From Ustulina deusta (lineage: Eukaryota > Ascomycota > Sordariomycetes > Xylariales > Xylariaceae): a DNA stretch of 64,000 nucleotides. Made by a program: the position numbers and the translations under genes. The notes under the pieces were generated by a model, which was not told the DNA's origin, did not search any database, and saw only the letters and a list, made by a program, of their open reading frames with translations. The stretch spans positions 62,001-126,000 of the forward strand of contig JAJNNX010000048.1 of assembly GCA_023159155.1 (NCBI GenBank). Reading direction: 5' to 3'. Shown piece after piece: positions 32,229 through 41,998 of this stretch (positions within the stretch are counted from its first letter, which is position 1; the number at the start of each line of letters is the position of its first letter).

Positions 32229-33503
32229 TGCTGGCTAGCTAGTTGCTTGGTTGTAAGGTTAAAGACCTATTTATTAGGTCTGAGCTTTGGAAAAGCGTAC
32301 TAGCAGTGCGCTTCTAGGTAATAGCTATAATAGAACATATAATCTATTATGTTAGGGTTCTTTCTCTTGGCCTGGGTACGTGTGTTAGCGTAAGAGCGCT
32401 TAGTAAAAATGTGTCTAAGGTTTTTTTTGCTGCTACTAGGCTGCTGTTTATTATTTTTAAATAAATAATCGAATTTAAAATAATTAGTAGGCTTGCTATT
32501 TTTATTATTGCTATTCTTACTATTATAATTAGATTTAAGATAGCTAGTAGGCTTGCTATTTTTATAATTGCTATTACGATTAGATTCTAAGTAGCTAATA
32601 GGCTTATTATTTTTGCTATTGCTATTACTACTATTATAATTATTACTATTACTATTAGTACTAGATTTTTTAAATATTTTAGGCTCTTTAAGCTTTTTGG
32701 GCTTTTTAGGCAGTTTGCCTTTAGTAATAAATACTAACTAGACGTTCTTTCTAGTAGTTCTTAAAAAGTTCTATATATTAGCTTTTTAGTATAGCTTAGT
32801 AGCTATAGTCTAATATTTTAAAATATTATTTATTATAGTAGTATAATATATAAACTTAAATAATATAGTCTAATCTAAATAAAATTTTTAAAAAACTTTT
32901 TTTAAATTAATAACTAGTTTAAAAGTATTTATTTTAAACTTTTTAATATAAACTTTAATAACTTTATTTAACTATATATTAGTTTATTTAATAAAATATA
33001 TAATATGTTTTTTAATTAATATATTAATAAATATTATATATTTATATTTATATTTAAACTTTAGAGCTATTTATGTTATATTACTAAGCTTTCTTAAGTT
33101 ATTATATTATTAATTAATAATTTAGATCGTTTTTATATAAGTTAATTAATAATTAATATAAATTGTTTTTTATATTTATTTAGCAAGCTTAGTAATTTTA
33201 GTATAATAAATATTATAGCATTTAAAAGCTATATTATAGTACTATTTAATATATTAATATAAACGTTTTTTAGTAGTAATAAAATCTATATATATAATAA
33301 TAATAAAATTAATATTTAAGTTTAAAAAAAATTTATTAATTATTAGTATTTTTAGTACTATAAGCTATAAAACTTAATTTATAAATATTATATAGTCCTA
33401 TAAGTTATAGCTATAAGCACTAGTAATAAAGTCTTTTTTTTATAATAAAAAGTTATTAAATAAGTTAAAAATAGTTATTATAGCTATTATAGCGGGCTAT
33501 TTA

Positions 33504-33802
33504 GCTAGGTCTAATAGGATCGCTAGGTCTAATAGGATCGCTAGGTCTGTAAGAGCGCTTGCTATTATATATATAGCGCTTGCTAGTTATTTACGCGTAT
33601 AAATCGCATGTTTAGATCGTTCGCAGTAAAAAGAGCGCTTGCTATTAGTATTTATAGCGCTTGCGTTAAAATATTTTATAAAAAGATCAACAGTACTTCG
33701 CTATATAGCTTGAAAAGCTTGCTATTGCTATATATAGTGCTTGCAGTAAGGTATTTTATTAAATAGATTGCCAGTAATTATATATGCCGGTAATTATATA
33801 TG
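33504..33802. repeat. short tandem repeats in the right arm of the outer element
   Basis: GCTAGGTCTAATAGGATC stands twice in tandem from 33504, then partly a third time. CCAGTAATTATATATG / CCGGTAATTATATATG stands twice from 33771. Between them the word AGCGCTTGC recurs in both orientations. All lie just left of the 3' LTR. Confidence 0.7.
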
Positions 33803-33855
33803 CCGGTAAAAAGCTCGCTAGCAGTAAAATATAAAGTATTGATAAAACTCTTAAT

Positions 33856-34103
33856 TGTTAGATTTAGTACTAGCGATCTTGCTACGTATTGCCCGTAGAA
33901 GGTCGGTTGTATTGTTGTTGTTCTAGGTCTGTATAGGTGTATTCTATACCCTACATATATATATATCCCTTATACAGTTAGGTGTGGATCCACTCATTCA
34001 GCCATATAACGCTCTATTTGCTAAGGGCATACCCCCTATAAGGGCACCTCTCACTAGCCACTATGTGGCTCACATCACCACCTAGCCACCACTTAATCCG
34101 ACA
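33856..34103 (+). repeat. 3' LTR of the outer element
   Basis: Runs from TGTTAGATTTAG to AATCCGACA, 248 bp, the same length as its partner with 11 transition differences. Its left two thirds carry the mutated bases, its right third the preserved ones. Confidence 0.92.
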
Positions 34104-34822
34104 ATGGCCCACCGTCAGCTATGGCAGGTGTCCCCAGCCCAGCGACAAGCCAATTCCCCCACCTTAGGATCACTCTCCATCCGCTGGGTCTTTACAACCG
34201 GCCGTTGGTTCTGTTGGTTTCGTAACATTGCAATCTGCCAATATTTTTTCACCTTCAGTAATCTTCTCGGCGACAGCTTTGGCGTTAGCTTCACTACCTG
34301 GACCTCGCTCTCGGTACTAAGACCATAATCCATGTAAGGCTTCTATTGTGTTCCTATGACGCCGGCAATGTTTTCCACCACCACATGAGTGTTTTGGTGG
34401 TTTGGACCTCGGTGCTTTAAGTATAGCTTAGCAGACTAATTATAGAGCTTCTACACGTTTGTTTCGTTGCTAATTTCGTTGTAAAAGCATGCACGGTTGT
34501 AGACGGTCGCTATGTTGACCGGGTGACCCGGGTCGAGTACCTTATCTTGTTTTCTTTGTATAGCAAGCTCGCTGGCTGTAAGGGATTCCGTCCAAAGTAA
34601 CTGTGCGTTATTAGGTGCTAGTAGTTGGCGTTGGCGTGATAAAGTCTTCTCTAGGAGCACACGGTTAGTTTCCTGCCCTATTCTGTTAATGTGAACCGAG
34701 ATTAGCTGTTGCATTGCTAGAAGCATTTCCGCCTCTAGGTTTCGCAACGGGTCCGCAGATATCAGCTTTTTGCCTTCGTTTTTAGTTTACCAGATAAAAA
34801 GTGACCAAGTTTGGTATGTTCC
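34104..34822. other. flank of the transposon stack with weak coding traces
   Basis: It begins with the right target duplication ATGGC (34104-34108), then single-copy sequence. A minus-strand frame at 34451-34747 (about 98 codons) has the look of a real helical protein piece (LEAEMLLAMQQLISVHIN) but I do not recognise it; it could be a gene remnant. Confidence 0.35.
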
Positions 34823-35784
34823 TTAGTGAGGTTTTGATATCTGGCCGCTCGCAAGATCTACTACCTTTCTTGGCTGCTTCTCAGCAAGTAGAAATAAAGA
34901 AAAAAGGGATGCTATGGAGAAATATAACATAACCCGCATTTGTTGAGAATATGCTGCTGCGAAGACTGTTCTGGTCCGACTCTGCATCTCTGGAGCAAGG
35001 GAGTAGATGTTATTTGATGATAGCAGAATCGCCCCAATCTGATCCAGTGTCAAGAACTTTGAGGTACTGTTCTTAATGTAATTAACCAGAATAGCAGAGC
35101 CGGTAGCGAGTCCGATTGTGCCACCCAGCACACGGATCTGGGTGACAGAGGCCATCGACACAGCTAAAATCATCTTAGTCGGGAAACTAGCCCGGATATA
35201 ACAAGGTAGGGGGAATGGCGTACGTATATCTTTTTCACCGACAATCATGGGCACCATTATTAGTATCGTACTGAGATTGAAGCCGAAACCTAGGCCCATG
35301 ATGACCTGGTAGCCGTATTGAGCGGATGGGATATCGAGGTTGGACGAGTCAAGCGAACTAAATAATCCAACACCTATTGTCTGCAGAGATCCCCCCATGA
35401 TGAGCAAATAAAGGGGAGGTACCCCCATTTTGGATATAAAGAATCCAGACAGCGCGCTAGTGACGGGAGACAGGAGGAGGAGGGGCAGCAAGCGAATGCC
35501 AGCACCGATTGCCGTTGTCGAGTTGACTGTCTGCAGTCTTTGTGAGATGTTTATTATGGCAGTCATGAATGGAAACCCCGTCAAAAAGCCATTACTATGA
35601 TAGTCAGTCATTCTATAATTGCCAGTCATGAGTTGTCAGGCACCTTATACTCACATGAGCAATCCCAGGACAAATATATTCTTCACGAGCCTCCATGGAA
35701 ACATGGGCTCGCATACGATGGTCCTCGAGGACAATTGTCTCTCCCATATGATAAACCAAAGAATCGGCCGATTTGCTGACGTTC
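34823..35784 (-). pseudogene. 5'-truncated MFS transporter, C-terminal half
   Basis: The minus strand encodes the second half of a major facilitator drug:H+ antiporter-type protein. An upstream exon (about 35784-35655, NRPILWFIIWERQ, PMFPWRLVKNIF), a 42 bp intron (35613-35654), an exon with FLTGFPFMTAIINISQRLQ and VNSTTAIGAGIRLLPLL, a 60 bp in-frame intron (35164-35223) and a last exon with VTQIRVLGGTIGLA follow each other. About six membrane helices remain. I see no first half with its usual helices and sugar-transport-like loop, since 35800-36042 shows no such coding. The 60 bp intron has no stop and could be missed. Without its N-terminal six helices the protein should not transport anything. 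Confidence 0.75.
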
Positions 35785-36042
35785 CTGCGGATGTATGCGA
35801 CAACCTTACACCACCTTCGTTTATTTTCTTTAGTTCTCGAACGCGGCGCTTGGGAAGATGTAAGCATAGGAATAAGAAATGGGCTAAGCCTTCAGTCCTG
35901 TACTGTGCAAGAATTGCTTGTCAGAAATAATGGTAACGACGAGGATATCTGCACAACCCAGAAATCACGCTCGTTCTACAAAGCTCTCGGGAGTTTTATT
36001 GAGCGAAAAGGCAATGCCAATCCGTTTCATTCACTTTACTCC

Positions 36043-38100
36043 TTAAAGTCTTAAGTATTGCAAATAGGTGATGAGTAATACGGTGGCAGTGGAGCCGTAC
36101 TGAATGGCATAGGCCGCAATATTGGACTCGGACGAAAGGGTTACGAAGCGCTCATCGTGCTCGGACATATACCACAGAACTTCGAGGATAGCAATTGCAA
36201 TCAGGGGCAATGTTATAGTCAGCCCTATTGCGTGAATATGACCGGAATAGGGCATCCATGCCTTTTTCTTCTTCAGCTTGGAGTCTAGTGGTTTTGTTGT
36301 CTGTTTCCGGCTCATCGACTTCCACTTTCTCACAAGCCAGCCCGGTGGTATCGGTAATATTTCTTGACGTGTCACTGCGATTGCTTCTGCACGAGGCATC
36401 CCAGTGCGATCCTGGACAGCCACGAAATCATAGTTGTGTAAGGTTTTGCGTATTTCGCTCAGCCGTATCGCGCTAGATTCTCCGAGTATGGCACCCATCG
36501 TGGGACTTCTGCTTATGGTGTGAGCCGCGGTAGCAAGGGTTGATGAGGATTTTGGTGCCACTCCCTGCTTGACGTAGGCCACAACGACAATTACAAGGCC
36601 GGATGTAATGACCAATAGGCCCACCATAGCCCACAAAGCAACCGCTCTAGTGTAAAGTCTCTGTTCCGTGTAGTCGATTATTCCTGATGCTGCAGTAGCA
36701 TCTGGTACCAAAAATTTCTGGCACATGAGTTGGTGACTGAGGCCAGCTAAGATTTCTTCCGCCATGCTCTAAAGTAACGACGCGTTGAGCAGAGGATCAA
36801 GTTTGGTGTTTGTGATCGTCCTTGAACCTGCCAGCAATCCAAGAAGATCGAAATAACTGCCCGACATCAGAGAGGCAGAAAACTCGCTGGTGATTGTATT
36901 TCCAGTCCCTAGGCTGTTAGAGATAAGGACTAAGAGTTCTAATTTCGAGAGGTCGTCTATAGCGCGAGATGATTTTTCCGCAACTTGCAACGAGTCGACT
37001 TGACTTGTGTCTGATGCTGGACCACGCGCAACTCCTTGGTTTATCGAGTATTCCGGGTTGCAAGAAACCACCGCGACACGGCGAACGCGAACAGTATAGC
37101 TTTTGGAGTCTGGATCTGGAGCAGGCGACAAGTCGCTTTCGATGGTAATGATTGCGAATCGATACTCATCGGTTGTCGTGCTGAAATCGAGATTGGCATC
37201 AGGTTCACCTTGACCTATGCACCCAACCCAGGTCAGCGTAAAGTGCTTAACAGTCGAATCGCATCTTCCGCTTTCTAAACTGCACGCGTCTATCTCAATT
37301 TCGCCGATATCACAAGAGGGCGCATACAGCGTTAAGTTGAACAGGGCCGAGGGGTCGTTTTGAGACCAGCCGACAGTAGCAGGCTCGCACGTGACATTTA
37401 CCCGGAAAATATCGACAGGGGCGGTGACTTTGCTCGCGCCTCCGGGGATTTCTGAGGTGGTTGAATAACCAGTGAAGGCCGTAGAAAGCTCTAACGGTGG
37501 CGAGGCATCGCGATACCCCTCTTGTAGATTTAGATAATCCCAGACCGGGCCGCTTGTATCGGTGATATTGATTCCCGGCCCTGCGGAGTTGAAATACCTC
37601 GAAGCATCAAACTTCTGAAGTTGGCGTATTTGGATATCCCGAGACAAAGAACAGTTTCCGAGCACGAACAGCGTAGTGGATATGACCATTATCAGCTTGA
37701 GCAGAGTGAAAATGAGGATACTGGCAGCCACAGCTAGATGCCCGTTCCTTAACGCCGCAATAAAACTTGTGATTGGGAGTGGCCACATATAGTCGAGAAG
37801 CACAGTCTTTGCGGCGTTTTGTGGGCCATGATATAGTTCTTGCCAAGGTTGATTGACTAGGATACAATAATTGACTTGTCTCCACAAACTTACTACCACG
37901 ATCAATACCGCGGTCGGCCCGTATGTCCAGGCATAGTGATTTGTGGTCAATATCAGTGGTATACCGTCGTAACGGTTGACAAGATACCACATAAGAATGA
38001 GCCCCGCGGAAAAGACAATAAAAGTAGCCATGAAACCAAATAAGACTGATTTTCGAAGCCATGGTGGACGCCAGTAGGCTGATGTTATCTGACGGGTCAT
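36043..38100 (-). pseudogene. DUF3433-type membrane protein interrupted by one in-frame TAG
   Basis: From the ATG at 38100 the frame runs 443 codons to a TAG at 36771-36769 and then continues in the same frame, with no other stop, for 241 codons to 36043. Together they have the build of fungal DUF3433 proteins: an N-terminal Lys/Arg-flanked helix (SVLFGFMATFIVFSAGLILM), two more helices, a long extracellular domain with many NxS/T sites and cysteines, then a second set of helices (ALWAMVGLLVITSGLVIVVV) and a cytosolic tail with a last helix pair. The stop is explained by one change, CAG to TAG or TGG to TAG. I call it a pseudogene; read-through or a sequencing error are alternatives. Function of the family is unknown. 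Confidence 0.72.
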
Positions 38101-39651
38101 CTTTGCAAGCTCAGTCTGGCGGATCTGAGAGAAGAGGCCGATCGCTCAGTCGGGCATATCAATATCATTATACGATAAATTCGTTGAGAGGCCGTTGTAG
38201 CTCGAATGAACTGAAACAAGAATGAAATAAAAGAATGATTTTGGTGAAACTCAGCGGGAATGACATGTTGCACTTTTGCTCGGAAAAGGGGAGTCGGCTG
38301 TATTAGATGTAGTTAACATCGCTGCTGTTACGCGAAGAGTCCTAGGTTTCACCCGTTAGCTTGGCTTACTCATCTTCATATCAAGAACCGAGCATCAGTG
38401 ATACAAAAGATATTGGGGGCTGCTGGCTATGCTAGCCAGTGGTTTCAGCCCGTCATGTTTCACTATTTCGATTGGGGGCGCCAATGTTATTTATATGACG
38501 ACTGCCTGAATAGGCGTTCAGCTTCGCAACATATTCCCCATCTAGCGCAACTTGGTATATGTAGGTTGGCGGCTACCGGGTAACCGGCTAGGCAAATTAT
38601 TTCCGGATGAAGATCACGGCGCTGGGCCCAAAACGAAGCGCAACTCATAGTCAATGATATAGGAAACCAGGCTTTTTATGAAGATGATGCGGACGACCGA
38701 TTTTGCCCGGATTCCAAAAGAAGTCTAACCTTTATAAGTATTTACCCAATCGAGATAAGGAGCCCGTGTACCTTTTCCAAGATAACGGGAGCTTTACTTG
38801 GACAGAATTAGTGTGTGAATGCTGCGGTTGTTCCTAAAATGAAGCTGTTGCCAGATTCAACCAAAAACGCGTCTTTTTAAGACTGCCAGAGACTTTTGCA
38901 TGTAAGGTGGTGGTGGTGGTGGCGGCAGTGGTTGGATGGCGCAGCACGTCGTGCCACTTTCGCTGTCGGTGAGATGATGTTGAATGCAGTGCACATCGCG
39001 GATGCGGCTGGATGCAGGCTGATCGTGGCTGCGATGCCCATGTCACGGCTAACATTAGTCGAACCGCAGAAATACCAGCCTTCAAATATGTGCTTGATAG
39101 TACTCCAGAGCATTATAGTCAACACCATTAATCTACCAAGCCTCTCGTATTAGTTTCCCACGATACGCTGTGTTAGCTAGTTGTTGCGCTGAATTAGTTC
39201 CCCAATTAATTACGTAATTATCCTAGACAGTGTAGGTATAGCCTACCCATCTCCTTGTATCAAGGCAAGGTGAGTACCCCTATATAACTGAGCCTACTCA
39301 CCTCGTCCACTTCAATAGCAAGAAGTAATAAAGGGAGATCGTAAAAGTTGGAAACTACGGGTCTAAAGCCAACGCTCTAATAGATCTGCAGCATCCTCTC
39401 GCACGCAACTTCACATTCTCCCGCCTACCTAAGAAAGGTATGTGCAGTAATCGACGCCTTGATAGGAGTGCCATCGCGAAACTTATCTCTGTCCGTAAGG
39501 GCAGGGCCAAACGCCTTTTACATAATTGAAGGAACCTAACAATTTCAGGGGTGTCAGAGAATCAAAAGGGGTCAAACTATTAAAGATAAATATTGCTATG
39601 GGTAGTATAATAGAAAACATATTAACTCCTGAACTTTATTCGTATCAACTT
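38101..39651. other. intergenic region; possible LTR-like piece near 39.16-39.36 kb
   Basis: No gene supported. A (GGT)n run near 38910-38925 produces overlapping His- or Trp-rich frames. Near 39165-39360 a segment beginning TGTTAGCTAGTTG contains TATATAA and AATAAA signals in LTR-like order and could be an old solo LTR of another family, but no partner copy is present in the window to test this. Confidence 0.35.
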
Positions 39652-40167
39652 TTATTTCTCTTGGTTTTCTTCCTCAATATCTGGTTTAGATGTTGGCTCT
39701 TCGTCCATCGCCTCTTCATCAATATCAGGTAGAGCGTTCATTCTAAGAGGCTGCGGCACACTCATGCCTAGAAAGATTTTCATCGCAACCATGCCAGCCA
39801 ACTTAGGTTCAAGGCGATACGGTACGTTTTTTCCAAAAATAAGTCGAATGCGATACTCGTCAAGGTCTTCAGGGATTTGATACGTGGTATCTCCGGCGGC
39901 GGCTTTCACAATGCATTTACATTGCGAGGCGTATTTCATTTTGCAGTGGTGAAAGATAAATTCCGTGCCGTCAGCCCTATGGAAGTAAGTCCCGTGACAC
40001 CCACTATTGAGGTTGCCGATAATTATCTGTGGGGCTCCATTGTCCCCTACTGGATGAGACTCCTCTACGGCATCGAGAACACGTGTGCGAAGCTCAGTTT
40101 CAATGGCTTTGGGGAGATAATACTTGGAAAGCTCAGGCCCTCTTCTTCTATCGGAAAATGCTACCAT
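39652..40167 (-). CDS. hypothetical protein, 171 aa
   Basis: A single-exon frame with a proper ATG (40167). The N-terminus is basic (FSDRRRG), the middle looks globular, with HRADGTEFIFHHCKMKY and three cysteines, and the last 30 residues are very acidic (DIDEEAMDEEP, IEEENQEK). No signal peptide or membrane helix. I do not recognise the family. It diverges from the next gene across about 600 bp. Confidence 0.5.
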   Translation of the reverse strand: MVAFSDRRRGPELSKYYLPKAIETELRTRVLDAVEESHPVGDNGAPQIIIGNLNSGCHGTYFHRADGTEFIFHHCKMKYASQCKCIVKAAAGDTTYQIPEDLDEYRIRLIFGKNVPYRLEPKLAGMVAMKIFLGMSVPQPLRMNALPDIDEEAMDEEPTSKPDIEEENQEK

Positions 40168-40776
40168 TCTCTAGCACAACAATAGCACAACAATAGCCTT
40201 CGAAATGGGGCGAGACTTAATTGTAATGAGTAAATGCGAGTTGTTCAATGTCTTAACTGGGCAAGCTGTGTGGTCAATGGCAGCTTTCGGCAATAGAATT
40301 AGATGGGCCTATGCTTTCGCTTGGCGTTCCTCTTGTTTATATAAGTAGATGCGCAGAGCCATCTAGGTACAAACAAAACCGTTTCAAACAAACAAGCAAT
40401 GAAGGTGTTTGCTCCGTGCTTACTCCATATTTAACCAAGCTTTGAACGAGAAAGAAACACAACTGCTGACTTTCGAGTTGCTGATATTCGATACATTTGT
40501 TGACGTCTCACCCAAGCCACGCCTCTCTTCGTCTGCATATCCGGCAGCCACGGCGAGTAACAATAAGCTTTGTTACAGAACCGAAAGCGGAAGGCTTCAT
40601 CGTCCTGACGACTTACATACTGTTCGCTAAATCCGGCTGTTATAAGACGGCGAATCCCGGTCGAGATTCCGATTCCGCACCGCTCCGACGTGAACAAAAT
40701 CACCGAAGCTAATAAAGTCGAAAGAAATCGAGCTAAAATTCATCATCTCCGAACTCTTGAACCTCCCGGTTACAAA
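40168..40776. promoter_or_regulatory. shared promoter region between two divergent hypothetical genes
   Basis: The genes at 39652-40167 (-) and 40777-41697 (+) face away from each other over this gap. The frame of the right-hand gene extends upstream to a GTG at 40690, but the first ATG is at 40777. Confidence 0.35.
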
Positions 40777-41697
40777 ATGACTACAATCGCAATGAATCTC
40801 TTGCTCCGCCAAGCGGACGACATCGACCTGGTCTCTCAGCAACTAAGAAGCCACGTATGGACCAACTTCAACTACATTTTAACACAGACCGATATAGAAG
40901 ACATCCTGTTCACAGACATGTGGAGTTCTATAGAAGAATTTCTGGAGTACATGCACCAAGATGGTGTCAACATCGGTACGCCCATCCCAGGCACCACCAA
41001 CTGTCCACCCCCACCCACGACGCGGATCTATTCAACTGCAGAACTAGATGCGATGAATGCGGCAATCCTACCCTTAGACGACGGCCTTCATGATCAGAGC
41101 ATTGATATGGAAATAAACTTCGACAGGTTCTTCCTCTCGGAAGACGAGGATGGCGAGGATAGCGACGTAGACAGCATCTTAAGCTACTCTAGTGAGCCTC
41201 TCCCTCTATACGACGGGGACAGGCTACCCGCGTATCAACCCCCCTCACTACCACCATTACCATCGCTACCACCATTACCATCACTACCACCATTACCATC
41301 ACTACCACCATTACCATCACTACCACCACCACCGTACCACGGCCACTTTACCAATCACTTTGATTTATCAAACCCCGCTATAGAGTCCCCTGGACACCCA
41401 GAGAGTTCTCCTTGGGCCACAAACAGTAAACACAAGCCCGAGGGCTGGAGAAGAAATAACCCCTTCTCAAAGCTTCACCCTCGTATGGCAGCCAAGACAA
41501 AAAGGATTAAGGACAAATTACTCTTTCACAAGAAGAAAGAGCCTAGCATGGAAAAGCCACCCCCGAGCGGCGCCTCGCAAGAACCCTCTCGTGAGCGAGT
41601 TCATAGGGCTCGGAAACTTGGAGACCAGCTTAGCGCCATGTTGCCCAAGCGAGCGATTAGGAGAGCAAGGAATTTCTTTACCCTTGGGCGAGGCTAG
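40777..41697 (+). CDS. hypothetical proline-rich, disordered protein
   Basis: 306 residues from the ATG at 40777. The first 60 residues are the only part that looks folded (AMNLLLRQADDIDLVSQQL, WTNFNYILTQTDIEDI). Then come an acidic stretch (SEDEDGEDSDVDS), five tandem copies of SLPPLP encoded by an 18 bp DNA repeat (about 41250-41330), and a long basic Lys/Arg-rich tail. Repeated PxxP could bind SH3 or WW domains; this is inference. A second frame over the repeat codes for poly-His-Tyr and is a shadow. Family not recognised. Confidence 0.55.
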   Translation: MTTIAMNLLLRQADDIDLVSQQLRSHVWTNFNYILTQTDIEDILFTDMWSSIEEFLEYMHQDGVNIGTPIPGTTNCPPPPTTRIYSTAELDAMNAAILPLDDGLHDQSIDMEINFDRFFLSEDEDGEDSDVDSILSYSSEPLPLYDGDRLPAYQPPSLPPLPSLPPLPSLPPLPSLPPLPSLPPPPYHGHFTNHFDLSNPAIESPGHPESSPWATNSKHKPEGWRRNNPFSKLHPRMAAKTKRIKDKLLFHKKKEPSMEKPPPSGASQEPSRERVHRARKLGDQLSAMLPKRAIRRARNFFTLGRG

Positions 41698-41998
41698 GTC
41701 TGAGCCCCGGCATGTCTTTATAGGTGAATAGGTATTTTCCTGCCTTTCCCCCTTTTTTTGCCCCCGAAGTTTAGCCATGGCTATATTATATAGCATCGGT
41801 AAAACTCGCCGGGACATCATATTCTCTCGATTTTGGTTGGCTCGGTTTTCAACCTGTTGCTTATTCACACGTCTATTTGGTTCTCTAAACAGAGTCGTGG
41901 CAGTGCCGACAAACTCCTAGTCTCGCCGGGGTGTCTGAGCAAGAACTCAAAGGTACACCGGTTATCTTGTCATGCGCGGACATCTATCCACTCCCGCC

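Larger units (their letters stand above)
24316..34103 (+). mobile_element. outer LTR retrotransposon, RIP-mutated, containing a nested element
   Basis: A complete element with two 248 bp LTRs (24316-24563 and 33856-34103) and an exact 5 bp target duplication. With the nested 5.8 kb element and its duplication removed, about 4 kb remain. The interior (24564-26402 and 32229-33855) has no readable gag or pol; it is AT-rich with many TA steps and contains several tandem repeat families. It may be a non-autonomous element or one whose genes were erased. Strand is nominal: without coding sequence the orientation is not proven. The LTRs differ at 11 positions, all transitions. A solo LTR of the family lies at 18361-18615. 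Confidence 0.9.

Noticed and set aside
23880..33860. The AT-rich 10 kb block as a centromere or a mitochondrial insertion
   Set aside because: LTR pairs, exact target duplications and transition-only differences explain it as nested, RIP-mutated transposons.
36769..36771. Programmed stop-codon read-through in the DUF3433 gene
   Set aside because: The TAG is followed by AGC, not the CTA-type context known to favour read-through; a point mutation is simpler.
40640..40690. A tRNA-like T-arm sequence
   Set aside because: A partial match to a T-loop only; no acceptor, D or anticodon arms around it.
41192..41383. A His-Tyr repeat protein
   Set aside because: Shadow frame of the SLPPLP minisatellite.
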